A stretch of DNA of 64,000 nt from JAFMDF01 sp965222705 (GTDB lineage: Bacteria > Bacteroidota > Bacteroidia > Chitinophagales > Saprospiraceae). This document shows, one piece after another, positions 43,378-53,707 of this stretch. The DNA is taken from contig CBDCUO010000016.1 in NCBI GenBank assembly GCA_965222705.1, positions 186,001 through 250,000 of the forward strand, in the 5' to 3' direction. Each line of letters opens with the position of its first letter. The stretch's first letter is position 1. The notes under the pieces were generated by a model. The model made no database searches and was not told the origin of the DNA. It saw only the letters and a program-made list of their open reading frames with translations. The translations under genes and the position numbers were made by a program.

Positions 43378-45237
43378 TTACCTAATAATGGTTACATCTC
43401 CAGTTAGCAACTCCGCTTTCCCGTCTAAAAATACAATTTTGGCAATGTATAAATACACACCCTGTCCCAGTTGTGTCCCGTTACTAGCACCATCCCAAAG
43501 GTTTATACCTTCTTCTGGCAAAAAGTTTTTCTCTTCAAACACTAGGCTCCCCCAACGGTCAAAAATGCTCAATCGCTGAATTTCTTGTACATTTGGGCTT
43601 ATTGCAAATATTGAAAAGTGATCGTTTATCCCGTCTCCATTCGGTGAAAAGATATTAGGGATAAAAACTTTCTTCACTGCATTAACCTTAACAAAAATTG
43701 AATCCATTGCCACGCACTCTTTTTCAGAAATGGCTCTTAACTTATAATGCTGAGAACTCGTTGGGATAAAAGTTCGTTCAGTACAATTTTCTGCACATCC
43801 TATGCCCTCCATCGGAGACCAATCAAAGTCTCGGATAGGATAATTAGTAATTGGTTTTAGTTCAACAGATTCTCCCAGACCAATAGACAAATCTTCTCCT
43901 AAATCAATAACAAACTGCTCTGGGTCTGTCAACTGAACCGACTGTGAAAAGTAGCAACCGTAACGATCTTCTATTAAAACTTCATAATTCCCAGCTAATA
44001 ATCTTTCAAATTTAACATAACTCGTTATTTCCCGTTCTCCTAAACGAATGAGAAAAGGAGGGTAAACGTTTTTTATATTAAAAACAGAAATACTACCGTC
44101 TTCCTTTTGAAAACAAGTCGGATCACTATATTCTATTACTGCCTCAATTCCCAAATCAGGTAAACTGGTTAAGTTGAGTGTCACAATGCTATCGCAGCCA
44201 ATGGTAGAGGTCAAGGAATCCATATAAAGACCGCCTTTATCCAAGGGTTTATCCCCCAACATATATAAATTCCCTTCGCAAAGAGTATCATTAATAGTAT
44301 AGAACTTTGGGATCACCCGAACAATTTTGGTATTGGAATTCACCCTGCACTTGAAGTTAATTAGATTTTCGGACGAGCTAGCTAGTAAATACCGATAATA
44401 ATAATAACCCGCCGATTTTTCAGCATGAGAAAAAGAATTGCTATTTTCATTTTGAAGATCGATCCAATTTATACCATCATCCAGACTTTGCTGCCATTGA
44501 ACTGCCTCCCCTCCAAATTGATTTCCTTCTATAGTCGCCTGGAGGACTATCGGGTCCCCCTCTTCGCAAATATTGACAATATCAGTGGGTAAAATAAATG
44601 CATTTGGCCCACAAGGTTGAAAAGTGATATTATCTAAAGCCAAATCATTCCCAATCCCTCCGGGGGCATTGTTTCTTAGACTGAGGGTCATCGAAGTAAC
44701 TTCTGGGCCAGTAATAAAGGTGAATCCATAAGTATTCCATTTTTCATCTTGTGCAATATCTCCGGTAGTAAATTTTTCTTCATTATCCAAAAAAAAAGAA
44801 ACATTGGGCAGAATATGGCCCGTAACTCCTCTTTTAATCATATTAATTATATCAGCAGAAAACTCATAAAGGGTGTTACTACAAAGTCCTTCTATTTTTT
44901 GTTCGTAAAAAATACCTGGAGAAAAATCAGCGTTCACTACAACCATGTATCCGTTGGGGTCAGCACTATTATCTTCTAGCTCGAGCCAGGTGGGATAAAG
45001 GCCGAGCCATAGACCTGTGTTATTTGTGATGGTAAAAAAACCGTCAGACGGAGGCCCCTGCTTTACATAAAAATAAGTGGTGGTTAGTCCTTCTGGCTGG
45101 GTAAGAATATTACTCGTCCCTGATCCAAAATCACCTAAATCAAAAATATTATCTCCTAAATTGCCTTCACAAATAGAACTTTGGGCAAATCCCGAAAGAA
45201 CATTGAAAAATAAAAAGAAGAACCAATATTTTTTCAT
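43378..45237 (-). CDS. T9SS type B (gliding-motility C-terminal) secreted protein
   Basis: The protein has 619 residues. A signal peptide ends at LSGFAQSS. The first 200 residues form a beta-sandwich (DNIFDLGDFGSGTSNI, NNAPGGIGNDLALDNITF), followed by Ig-like parts with a SprB-like segment (DPTCFQKEDGSISVF). The C-terminal 90 residues are the CHU_C/type B sorting domain: IPNIFSPNGDGINDHFSIF, IFDRWGSLVFE, LWDGASNGTQLGQGVYLY. It is exported through the type IX system. It converges with the upstream HhH protein over 19 bp. Confidence 0.9.
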   Translation of the reverse strand: MKKYWFFFLFFNVLSGFAQSSICEGNLGDNIFDLGDFGSGTSNILTQPEGLTTTYFYVKQGPPSDGFFTITNNTGLWLGLYPTWLELEDNSADPNGYMVVVNADFSPGIFYEQKIEGLCSNTLYEFSADIINMIKRGVTGHILPNVSFFLDNEEKFTTGDIAQDEKWNTYGFTFITGPEVTSMTLSLRNNAPGGIGNDLALDNITFQPCGPNAFILPTDIVNICEEGDPIVLQATIEGNQFGGEAVQWQQSLDDGINWIDLQNENSNSFSHAEKSAGYYYYRYLLASSSENLINFKCRVNSNTKIVRVIPKFYTINDTLCEGNLYMLGDKPLDKGGLYMDSLTSTIGCDSIVTLNLTSLPDLGIEAVIEYSDPTCFQKEDGSISVFNIKNVYPPFLIRLGEREITSYVKFERLLAGNYEVLIEDRYGCYFSQSVQLTDPEQFVIDLGEDLSIGLGESVELKPITNYPIRDFDWSPMEGIGCAENCTERTFIPTSSQHYKLRAISEKECVAMDSIFVKVNAVKKVFIPNIFSPNGDGINDHFSIFAISPNVQEIQRLSIFDRWGSLVFEEKNFLPEEGINLWDGASNGTQLGQGVYLYIAKIVFLDGKAELLTGDVTIIR

Positions 45238-45367
45238 AAAAGTTGTGACTACGATTTAAATTTTAAGTTTTCAATACTTCTTCAGCTTCGCAATACATTG
45301 ATAATCAGTATTTTGAATTTATAATGTACCAAGTCTAAAGCTTATAAAAAATTAATTTCTCTGTTTT

Positions 45368-48007
45368 TTATCCATACTCGTTAATCAAAGCAGCTATCAC
45401 GCCTGTCCAGCCGGTTTGGTGGGAGGCCCCTACCCCGCTCCCATTATCTCCATTAAAGTATTCATAAAAAAGCACCAAGTCCTGAAAATGGGGATCTTGT
45501 TGATAAACTGCATAGATCCCATTTAAGGGGCGTTTCCCATTTTTATCTTTTTTAAAAATAGAAATTAATGCCCGAGCTATATCTTCTGCTACTTCTTTTA
45601 AATTTTTCTGACTTTCGCTCCCTGTTGGGCAATCGGTTTTAAGCGTATCTCCATAATACTTGTACAACTCTCGAAGTGATTCGATCAATAGGTAATTCAT
45701 AGGCATCCAGACAGGGCCCCTCCAATTAGAATTACCTCCAAAAATATCCGTCCGACTTTCACCTGGTTCATATTGAAGAGAAAATTCTTCTCCGGCAATC
45801 TGTACAGTATAAGGCTCTTCGTGGATTTTAGAAACAGATCGAATTCCTGCAACAGATAAAAATTCTTTTTCGTCTAACAAAGGCTGCAACAGCCTTTCCA
45901 GTCGGTCTCGATGAATGAGGGATAATAAAATATCTTTACCTTCTTCCAATTTTGGCAGTACAAGATACTTATTCTTTTGCACCCGATAGTCTCTAAACCA
46001 TCGGATTCGATTAAAAAATTTGGGCAAGTTGGCGATTCTGTCCCATTTGAGCGTTAGGGAAGCAAAAAGTGTAGATAAACCAACCAAAGAACGTACTTTT
46101 ATAGGGACTTGTTGGCCATTTAACAAGGCCAATACATCATAAAAGAAGCCTTCTTGTTCATCCCAGGCATTGGCTTCTCCATATCCGATTTTATTAAGTG
46201 CTTCAGAGATATAGATAAAATGTTCATAAAATTTATACGCCATATCTTCATAAGCAGTGTCTATTGGTGCAATCTCCAGAGCCATATCCAGCATATTCAA
46301 ACTAAACATTGCCATCCAACTCGTTCCATCTGCTTGATTCAAGCGACCTCCTGCGGGCATAGGAGCACTTCGATCAAAAACCCCAATATTATCCAGTCCC
46401 AAAAAACCTCCTTCAAATACATTATTATCCATATAATCTTTTCGATTAACCCACCAAGTAAAATTGAGTGCCAGCTTATGAAACGCTCTTCGCAAAAATT
46501 CTAAATCCCCTTTCCCTGTTCGCGCTTTTTCTATGTGATAAACCTGCAAGCAGGCCCAAGCATGAACGGGTGGATTGACATCTCCAAAAGCCCACTCATA
46601 GGCAGGTAATTGCCCATTAGGGCGCATATACCAATCCCGAAGAAAAAGCAGCAATTGCTTTTTGGCAAATTCTACATCAATCAACGCGAAAGGAATACAG
46701 TGAAATGCTAAGTCCCAGGCAGCATACCACGGATATTCCCATTTATCGGGCATGGAAATAATATCTTCATTGTATAGCGTGCGCCAATCGCTATTTCTGC
46801 CATGTTTTCTGGCCTCGGGCGGAGCAGGCTGTCCCTTATCTCCATCTAACCAAACGTTAATATCAATATTATAATATTGTTTCGTCCAGATCATACCTGC
46901 AAAGGCTTGACGCTGGATGTTGGCGAGGTCTTCATCAGCATTTTGGGGGATAAGCTGGGCATAAAACTCATCTGCTTCAGCTTTTCTTTGCTCAAAAACT
47001 TGATTAAACTTTGCGCCTAAAGGATCTTCCAAAGCCTTCTTAGCAATTCTTAATTTTAGAATAAAAACATCGTCTCCCTCTATCTCCATTACGTACACTG
47101 GAGAGAATTTGGTCCCCGACCTCTTATATTCGAGTAGGCCATAATCCCCTGTTAGTACAGCATCATTGATTGCATCTTTGACAAAAGGAGTCTCATTTTT
47201 TATTCCGAAAATGCGCTCCATGTTGGTTTCATTTTCTGTAAAAAGACATCTTTCAGGTTGATCAAAATAGCAGTAATAATTGCCAATTTTTTCATGTTCA
47301 ACTTTCACTATTCCAATTGCTTTCTCCAGCGACTTTAGCTCCATCATCGGTTTTTTCTCGACCAATTGATAAGACCATAAGTTGCGAAACCACAAGGTTG
47401 GCAAAACAGTTAAAAGGGCTCTACTCTCGCCCCGATTGTGTATTTTTATTCTGATCAAAATATCCTCATCGTCTTGCATGGCATACTCTGTAAATACATC
47501 AAAATAGCGATTATCCTTAAAAACACCCGTGTCCAATAGTTCATATTCTGGTTCTTGTTTAGAGCGTTTTTTGTTTTCCTCTAATAAGGTTTGATAAGGA
47601 AAAGCTCGTTGTGGATACTTATAAAGATGCTTTAGATAAGAATGGCTAGGCGTTGCATCCAGATAATAATACAATTCCTTGACATCCTCCGAATGATTCC
47701 CTTCATTGCCCGTCAAACCAAATAATCGCTCCTTGATAACAGGATCTTTTCCATTCCATAGCGCTACTGCAAAACACAAATTACAGGTCTTATCACTAAA
47801 TCCAGCGATACCATCTTCTCCCCATCGGTATTGGCGGCTACGGGCATGGTCGTGGGGAAAATATTCCCAGGCAGTTCCATTTTCACTATAATCTTCTCGA
47901 ACCGTTCCCCACTGTCTTTCGCTTAAATAAGGACCCCATTTCAGGTAATTCTTTTCTCTGCGGTAATGTTGATTGATTCGTTTTTGTTCTTGTGTGATTT
48001 TAGGCAT
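45368..48007 (-). CDS. GH63-like glucosidase / MGH1-like glycoside hydrolase
   Basis: The protein has 879 residues with no signal peptide, so cytoplasmic. The N-terminal beta domain (about 1-370) has GIAGFSDKTCNLCFAVALWNG. The catalytic (alpha/alpha)6 barrel has YPWYAAWDLAFHCIPFALID, an acidic loop GGFLGLDNIGVFDRSAP and GNSNWRGPVWMPMNYLLIESL. These are features of the mannosyl-oligosaccharide glucosidase/GH63 clan, whose bacterial members cleave glucosylglycerate or alpha-glucosides. The substrate is not deducible from sequence. Confidence 0.85.
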   Translation of the reverse strand: MPKITQEQKRINQHYRREKNYLKWGPYLSERQWGTVREDYSENGTAWEYFPHDHARSRQYRWGEDGIAGFSDKTCNLCFAVALWNGKDPVIKERLFGLTGNEGNHSEDVKELYYYLDATPSHSYLKHLYKYPQRAFPYQTLLEENKKRSKQEPEYELLDTGVFKDNRYFDVFTEYAMQDDEDILIRIKIHNRGESRALLTVLPTLWFRNLWSYQLVEKKPMMELKSLEKAIGIVKVEHEKIGNYYCYFDQPERCLFTENETNMERIFGIKNETPFVKDAINDAVLTGDYGLLEYKRSGTKFSPVYVMEIEGDDVFILKLRIAKKALEDPLGAKFNQVFEQRKAEADEFYAQLIPQNADEDLANIQRQAFAGMIWTKQYYNIDINVWLDGDKGQPAPPEARKHGRNSDWRTLYNEDIISMPDKWEYPWYAAWDLAFHCIPFALIDVEFAKKQLLLFLRDWYMRPNGQLPAYEWAFGDVNPPVHAWACLQVYHIEKARTGKGDLEFLRRAFHKLALNFTWWVNRKDYMDNNVFEGGFLGLDNIGVFDRSAPMPAGGRLNQADGTSWMAMFSLNMLDMALEIAPIDTAYEDMAYKFYEHFIYISEALNKIGYGEANAWDEQEGFFYDVLALLNGQQVPIKVRSLVGLSTLFASLTLKWDRIANLPKFFNRIRWFRDYRVQKNKYLVLPKLEEGKDILLSLIHRDRLERLLQPLLDEKEFLSVAGIRSVSKIHEEPYTVQIAGEEFSLQYEPGESRTDIFGGNSNWRGPVWMPMNYLLIESLRELYKYYGDTLKTDCPTGSESQKNLKEVAEDIARALISIFKKDKNGKRPLNGIYAVYQQDPHFQDLVLFYEYFNGDNGSGVGASHQTGWTGVIAALINEYG

Positions 48008-48144
48008 CTATTCTTTTATTGTCGTTGGAAGAGTTTTAGGAGCAAATGTGTTAAAATGCTTAAAAGTACAAATTAGAAATGTTAAGTTGATTCAGTAATT
48101 ATACTTTTCATGCAAAGATTTTTTTATCTGAGTAATATGTTTTT

Positions 48145-49404
48145 TTAAAAAAGCAACTTATAATTCCCTTTACGATCTATTTCTCTAAATGCTTCTAACA
48201 GATCTTTGCAGCTCGAGTATTGTAAAGCATCACCTAGCTGTTTTAACATCCAACTAGCTGCCTCGCTCACCTCCACATTCTTGTAGAAATGATCTCGAGC
48301 AAAATGGGCAAATTTTATTAGGGTAAAAGCATTAAATCGGCGAAAAAAACGTTTTCTAAAAGCTGCAAAATCAGCCGTATTTTGCCGAACTTCAAGTAGT
48401 TTTTCATCAAAATTGTGGAGGTGCAAAAATTGCTGGACACTGTCTGACAAACCCAATTGTTTCCAACTAAGCTCTTTTTCGTACAATCCCTGTAAGTTTT
48501 TCAAAAATTGCCTTAAATCTCTGAAAATCATTGGATTATAAGTGCTATATTCTCCTTTTTGGCGGATGATTGCACCAATTGTTTTACCAGTGCCAAAGGG
48601 AACCCTGTCGGATATTCGAGGGGCAGGAATTATTTTTGTCGCATTTAATTCTGTAAAATTTCCCAGTGCAATAAATTTGTGCAAAAAATAAAAGTCCTCT
48701 CCTGCCTTCCGGCGATTCATACCACCTTGTGCTTGATAATAATCTGCTCGAACCGCCATGCTAGACCCAATCGTTTGATAAGCAAAAGGACAGCCTGCAA
48801 AACGCTGGGCATGTACAAAATAGCGCAGATGTAGTTCATAGGCAATAATGGCATCATATACTTTTTGGCCATAGTGGGCACCGCTAGTGGGATGTTCAAA
48901 ATAGATACTGCAAGCAGGGGTTGTAGGATTTCTTTGAAAATGCTTTTCTAACTCAATAAAATAATTCTGTTCGCAACGACTATCAGCATCAAAGCAAGCG
49001 ATAATGCCTTTTTTCTTCCCGATTTTTTCAAAACGGTAACAGGCTTCATCCATACCAATTTTTCTGGCAAGCCCCACTCCTGCGAATTTTGTCGGCAAAT
49101 TATCTCGATAAATAACCCGAAATCGAAGGCGAGACGTACTGTTTCGCTGGCTCCATTTTTCTGTCTGTTGGTATATTCTTTGATTCAATTTTTTTATAGC
49201 CAGTGTATCTTTTTCCGAATCATTGATGACTACAATCACTTCTACATCGCACAAAGAGAATTGGCATTTTTTTAAAGACATGAGACTCAATAGCAAAAAT
49301 TCTTCCTTATAAGCTGGAATAACGACAATAATTCCGAGATTTTTCGATACTTCCTCGTAAAAAAGAGGTGAGTATAAGGCTTGCTTTTGCAGGTAAGGTG
49401 TCAA
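48145..49404 (-). CDS. Glycosyltransferase family 2 protein
   Basis: The protein has 419 residues from a TTG start; no in-frame ATG lies upstream. GIIVVIPAYKEEFLLLSLMSL is the GT-A nucleotide-binding start, FDADSR supplies the metal-binding DxD equivalent, and GEDFYFLHKFIALG the acceptor acid region. C-terminal helices follow. It transfers a sugar from a nucleotide donor; acceptor is unknown. It lies next to a GH63-like glucosidase, which hints at a shared glycoside pathway. Confidence 0.85.
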   Translation of the reverse strand: MTPYLQKQALYSPLFYEEVSKNLGIIVVIPAYKEEFLLLSLMSLKKCQFSLCDVEVIVVINDSEKDTLAIKKLNQRIYQQTEKWSQRNSTSRLRFRVIYRDNLPTKFAGVGLARKIGMDEACYRFEKIGKKKGIIACFDADSRCEQNYFIELEKHFQRNPTTPACSIYFEHPTSGAHYGQKVYDAIIAYELHLRYFVHAQRFAGCPFAYQTIGSSMAVRADYYQAQGGMNRRKAGEDFYFLHKFIALGNFTELNATKIIPAPRISDRVPFGTGKTIGAIIRQKGEYSTYNPMIFRDLRQFLKNLQGLYEKELSWKQLGLSDSVQQFLHLHNFDEKLLEVRQNTADFAAFRKRFFRRFNAFTLIKFAHFARDHFYKNVEVSEAASWMLKQLGDALQYSSCKDLLEAFREIDRKGNYKLLF

Positions 49405-49531
49405 CTGAATATAATAGATGAATTAAAAATTTGCAAATTAAAGCAATACTCCTATAAGAAGGTTATCTTTGTAAGAAATATTATCATTTTATTTAACATC
49501 GCAAAGCTCAAGAATGATCTGATAAAACCAC

Positions 49532-49539
49532 TATCTTTG
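49532..49539 (+). promoter_or_regulatory. TATCTTTG -7 box before the Omp28-like T9SS protein
   Basis: TATCTTTG followed by AGC lies 35 bp before the ATG. A second TATCTTTG occurs at 49464-49471 on the same strand. Confidence 0.5.
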
Positions 49540-49573
49540 AGCAATTCATAACCACCCAAATTGAGAATGTCCT

Positions 49574-50614
49574 ATGAAAAAAATATACCTCCTCGTACTG
49601 ATTTGTAGCTTTTTTAGTTTACCCCTTTTTGCGCAAGAGGTTCCTGAGCGGCAAAAAATTGTGATTACTAAAATCGGAGCTACCTGGTGTCCTATTTGTG
49701 GGGGTGCCGCCTGGGATAATTTCAAAACCTTGATCGAAAAACATCCCAACGATGCCGTCTATTTGGCAGCTCATATTAGCTCTCTCAGCAAACTATATTC
49801 CCCCGCTGCAGAGGAATATTCAAGTAATTTACCAGGGGCTTTTGGTCAACCTTTATTTTATGCCAATAAAGAAAAGTACAGTACTAATGGCCTTATTAGC
49901 AGCGCAGAAAGAAAAATGGCGGAAGTGCGAAATCAACCTCCCATTGCCAGTGCAGGTCTAATTGCTACTTTTGATCATACCAACATTCATGTAAAAGCAA
50001 AAGTCAAATTCTTTCAAGCAACAGAAGGAGCTTATTATTTATCCCTTTTTCTAGTAGAAGATGAGGTCATTGAAGATCAAACCAATCGAGGCAATGATGT
50101 ACCCCATTCAAAAATTATGAGAATCGCTTTGACTCCAAATACTTTTGGAGAAGTAGTCGCTACTGGTACTATCAGCCCAAATAAGGAAATAAATCTTACC
50201 GCCTCTGCTCCTTTAAACGCTTCTTGGAACACGGACAACCTAGAAGTTGCAGCCATCTTGTGGAGAGCTGAAGGAAATAATGGGTTCGCCTACATCAATA
50301 GCCATTCGGTAAATGCTTCTTTCTCTACTTCCATAAATATTTTGGAAAAAATTGGGGTCCAATTGGCAATAAATCCCTCTATTATTGAGAAATCTGCAGT
50401 TGTCCAATTGAAATTACCCAGTGCTTTAAACACGGTCAACCTTTCCGTCTTTGGTATTACCGGACGCAAAATTCTGAGAATATTCGAGGGAAATCTAGCT
50501 GCCGGAACCCATTCTTTTCCGCTGAACAAATCTGCCCTACCCTATAATGGACTTTACTTTTTAAGCGTAGAAAAAGATGGACAATCAATCAGTAAAAAGA
50601 TTGTTATTCGTTAA
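49574..50614 (+). CDS. Omp28-like thiol-domain protein with T9SS type A sorting tail
   Basis: The protein has 346 residues. The signal peptide ends at SLPLFAQE. The N-terminal domain is thioredoxin-like with KIGATWCPICGGAAW (CxxC) and resembles Omp28-related outer-membrane proteins. The last 75 residues are a Por secretion (type A) domain: AINPSIIEKSAVVQLKLP, LSVFGITGRKI, LPYNGLYFLSVEKDGQSISKKIVIR. It is therefore secreted or surface-attached through the type IX system. Confidence 0.85.
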   Translation: MKKIYLLVLICSFFSLPLFAQEVPERQKIVITKIGATWCPICGGAAWDNFKTLIEKHPNDAVYLAAHISSLSKLYSPAAEEYSSNLPGAFGQPLFYANKEKYSTNGLISSAERKMAEVRNQPPIASAGLIATFDHTNIHVKAKVKFFQATEGAYYLSLFLVEDEVIEDQTNRGNDVPHSKIMRIALTPNTFGEVVATGTISPNKEINLTASAPLNASWNTDNLEVAAILWRAEGNNGFAYINSHSVNASFSTSINILEKIGVQLAINPSIIEKSAVVQLKLPSALNTVNLSVFGITGRKILRIFEGNLAAGTHSFPLNKSALPYNGLYFLSVEKDGQSISKKIVIR

Positions 50615-50907
50615 AAAGCCCTAAAGTTTTAACTACTCCAGGGCAGAGTCTGGAAGAATCCATAGATTAAAAACGGTAAACTCTAAGTCGGGTTGCTCAC
50701 ATAATTAGACTGAATTCCCAAAATAAATGGAACATTTGTCATTTATTGCCCAAAGTATGTTAAATTTTGTTAAATAGGCTTCCTTTGACTTGAATTATCA
50801 ATTGAAATAATCTAATTTGCTATTATATAAAATTCCTCTCGAGTTTTCCTATTTTCCAATTTAGTTTGTATTTATAACACCCGAATTTTAACCTGCAAAA
50901 CCGACCT

Positions 50908-51252
50908 ATGCGTAAAATTTTACTACTCATCATCCCATTATTATTTTTACCCATTTTCTCTATAGCCCAATCTGGGTCTTTTACCTCCAAACAAATAGGA
51001 AATAAGGATGTTTTTCAAAAAAATGATATAAAAATATATCCAAATCCTGCCTTTAATTTCATTGGATTAAATGAAATCTCTAGCGTTAATACAATCATTA
51101 TTTACAATCTGGTTGGACGAAAAATGAAAAATTTTATCGCAGAGAAAGGCAAAAAATACTTCATCGCCGACCTCCCCAAAGGAATGTATCTCGTTCAATT
51201 ATTAGGTCGGGACGGAAAAGTAGTAACCACCCAGCGTATGTCTAAAAGGTAA
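50908..51252 (+). CDS. Small T9SS type A sorting-domain protein
   Basis: The protein has 114 residues: a signal peptide (LLIIPLLFLPIFSIAQ), a linker of about 20 residues, and a type A sorting domain (IKIYPNPAFNFIGL, IIIYNLVGRKMKNF, LPKGMYLVQLLGRDGKVVTTQRMSKR). Almost no cargo remains, so it is a minimal export substrate or a remnant of a larger protein. The 293-bp gap before it holds AT-rich sequence and a weak GCCCT/AGGGC hairpin after the preceding gene. Confidence 0.85.
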   Translation: MRKILLLIIPLLFLPIFSIAQSGSFTSKQIGNKDVFQKNDIKIYPNPAFNFIGLNEISSVNTIIIYNLVGRKMKNFIAEKGKKYFIADLPKGMYLVQLLGRDGKVVTTQRMSKR

Positions 51253-51266
51253 ATCGCTACACTCGC

Positions 51267-52601
51267 CTATCTTCTTTTTGAATATTTTCTTTTTCGATTC
51301 ATTTCTGCTACGGCTCGCTCTATCCCTTCAGGTGTCAAGGGATACATGGGAATAATCCTCTTTAAGACCGAAACCGTATCCGAAGCGTGCCAGTAGCGTT
51401 CAGCCATGGGGTTCATCCAGGCAATCCTTTTATATTTTTTGGTGAGGACTTCCCAAGTTTCAATGCTGGTTTTGCCCAGCTCATAGGGAGCCATATCCGC
51501 ATCTCCTATAACAAAAACGCTGTAATTTTTATTCTCTGAAGCAATTTTATCAATGGACACAAACTGTGTCCTTCGAACATCTTTATAAGCACCGTGATAA
51601 ATGGTATTATGATAATAATAGGTTTTTAGATCATGCGCAAAGCGGGTTTTCATTTTTGAAAAAAGCTTTTGTACCGCTTTAATATAGGGGGTCATGGACA
51701 GACCGCCATTATCAATGATCAAAATGACCTGTACTTTATTATTAATTTTTTCCTTTTCATAGGGGAGGAAAATGCCGCCTTGTTTAATTCCTTCTTTGAT
51801 TGTGGTGGGTATATCTAAAATGACCTCTGCTGATTCATCCTCGATACCTTTTAATACCGCCAATGCTGCATCAATATTATCATCTTTTAAAATAGCTTTG
51901 GTGTCTGTTGGATAATAACGAGTGTCATTCACCACCTTTCGAGCCATTTTGCCGCCACCGCCACCACCAACCCGAATACCTCCTGCTGCTGCTCCATTAT
52001 TGCCATAAGGAGAAATGCCACCACTACCAATCCAATGACTACCGCCATTATGCATCCCTTTTTGTTGGTTGCGAACCTGCTCCATGCGCTTCTTTAACTC
52101 TTCCATAGAAATATTCCGATAGTCTGCCATTTGGTCTAGCTGTTTGGGCTGGGTCGCTGTTTGCGCCGGATTGGTATCTACTAAATTTGGGTTGTCTTCG
52201 CTTAAAATATCGTTACCATCCAATATTTTTTTGATGTCAAAGCTGCTCAAATGCACTTCATCTAAGAAGCGATCCACTAATTCTTTTACATTGGGCATTT
52301 CGCTATGATCTTCTTCATCCAACAAATTCTTTTTCCAGTCCTGGAAAGTTTCGGATCGAACCAGGGCACTTTCCAATCGTTCTCCTTTCTTAATATCAAC
52401 AGATAAAAAATATTCATAAAAAGCAGTGGCATAAGGCCCAAATTCTTTGGGGTCATTCGTAATTAATCCTTTCAAAACCAAATACAAATCCCCCAACGTA
52501 TTCACTAGCCCTTTTTCCATTGCTTTTCGCAAAATTAATAAAGCCCGAACATCTGCGGAGAGATTATGCTTGCGAAAAGTATGCGGTAGTGAAGGAAACA
52601 T
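51267..52601 (-). CDS. vWA-domain protein partnering MoxR ATPase
   Basis: The protein has 444 residues. The N-terminal half is helical with a glycine-rich stretch (about 195-222, AAGGIRVGGGGGGKMARK). The C-terminal vWA domain has VILIIDNGGLSMTPYIKAVQ at the MIDAS position, where DxSxS is changed to D-N-G-G-L-S, then KTYYYHNTIYHGAY and VFVIGDADMAPYEL. The altered MIDAS is shared by MoxR-linked vWA proteins I recall in Bacteroidota. The gene lies 30 bp downstream of a MoxR gene, so both form an operon. Confidence 0.87.
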   Translation of the reverse strand: MFPSLPHTFRKHNLSADVRALLILRKAMEKGLVNTLGDLYLVLKGLITNDPKEFGPYATAFYEYFLSVDIKKGERLESALVRSETFQDWKKNLLDEEDHSEMPNVKELVDRFLDEVHLSSFDIKKILDGNDILSEDNPNLVDTNPAQTATQPKQLDQMADYRNISMEELKKRMEQVRNQQKGMHNGGSHWIGSGGISPYGNNGAAAGGIRVGGGGGGKMARKVVNDTRYYPTDTKAILKDDNIDAALAVLKGIEDESAEVILDIPTTIKEGIKQGGIFLPYEKEKINNKVQVILIIDNGGLSMTPYIKAVQKLFSKMKTRFAHDLKTYYYHNTIYHGAYKDVRRTQFVSIDKIASENKNYSVFVIGDADMAPYELGKTSIETWEVLTKKYKRIAWMNPMAERYWHASDTVSVLKRIIPMYPLTPEGIERAVAEMNRKRKYSKRR

Positions 52602-52631
52602 TACTTATTTTTAAAATTTATAATCAAGTAT

Positions 52632-53519
52632 TTACATTTTAAGCTGAGCCCGATTTCTTTCCAGTATTTTCATATCTGATTGCGTCTTAATCAAAACACC
52701 CATGCCTTCCATTTTTTCCAATTTGGTGATAGCCGCATTTTTTTTAAAGGTATTCAAATATTTTAGCCAATTCAACAATTCCCGAGTGGAAGGAGCCCTT
52801 TCTAATCCTAAATGACGAATTTGATAAAATAGTTGAACGCATTTTTGTACAATTTCGGCATCAGCTACTGGATAGTGTTTATGGACTATTTTCAGCATCA
52901 TCTCTGGGCTTGGAAAGGTAATGTAATGATAAACACAGCGTCCCTTAAAGGCAGTTGGCAACTCTTGCTCCCGATTGCTGGTGATGACTATAGCAGGCAT
53001 CTTTTCTTCGCTCACTTCAATCGTTTTACCGGACTCTGGCAAAACAAATTTTCGATGACTAAGCGCAAAGAGTAAATCATTGGGAAATTCTCTAGGAGCT
53101 TTATCAATTTCGTCAATTAATAAAACGGAATTAGGGGTGGAATAAGCCTTTGCCCCTGGCCCCATTAAAACATAATCGTCCAATTGCTCTGTGCTCCTAC
53201 CTCCTGTGCTTAGCTTTTTTTCCAGTCCCTTTTCTTCTCTCTGGGCATTTAGCACTTCGATTTGCGAATCTCTAAGGTATTTTACATGATCAAACTTGGC
53301 AACGAATTGCTCTACCGTACTTTTAGACCCCACCGGATACACAAATAGGTCCAAACCCATATCCCTTGCAAATTCAAGGGGCAATTCTGTTTTTCCAGTA
53401 CCAGGCTCCCCCTCCATTAGCAGGGGCATTCCTAAGACTCTCGACATATGAAAAGCTTGTGCTAATTCATTGTCACAAATATATTTATCTGAACCCGCCC
53501 ACATCGAAATATTTGCCAT
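52632..53519 (-). CDS. MoxR-family AAA+ ATPase (second copy)
   Basis: The protein has 295 residues. Walker A GEPGTGKT (about 37-44), Walker B VLLIDEIDKA, sensor IVITSNREQELPTAFKGRC and arginine finger region are all present. It likely remodels a substrate together with the vWA protein encoded right after it. Unlike the 5.9-kb MoxR, no caspase, EAD or FGE gene is adjacent, so this pair probably has a housekeeping role. Confidence 0.92.
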   Translation of the reverse strand: MANISMWAGSDKYICDNELAQAFHMSRVLGMPLLMEGEPGTGKTELPLEFARDMGLDLFVYPVGSKSTVEQFVAKFDHVKYLRDSQIEVLNAQREEKGLEKKLSTGGRSTEQLDDYVLMGPGAKAYSTPNSVLLIDEIDKAPREFPNDLLFALSHRKFVLPESGKTIEVSEEKMPAIVITSNREQELPTAFKGRCVYHYITFPSPEMMLKIVHKHYPVADAEIVQKCVQLFYQIRHLGLERAPSTRELLNWLKYLNTFKKNAAITKLEKMEGMGVLIKTQSDMKILERNRAQLKM

Positions 53520-53707
53520 ATAAGTTGATTATTGTAGCATCTTTTTTATGCTTCTATTTTTGCGAATTTTCGCTAAGGTAGTGCTTGTTGAGGTTTATAC
53601 CTAACAATTTTTGATTTGTTTAAGTTTTCAAAACCTATTCCATATATTTGATCAAAAAAATGGATACAGTCCCATCCTAATATTGCTTAAAATAAATTTG
53701 AAAGACG

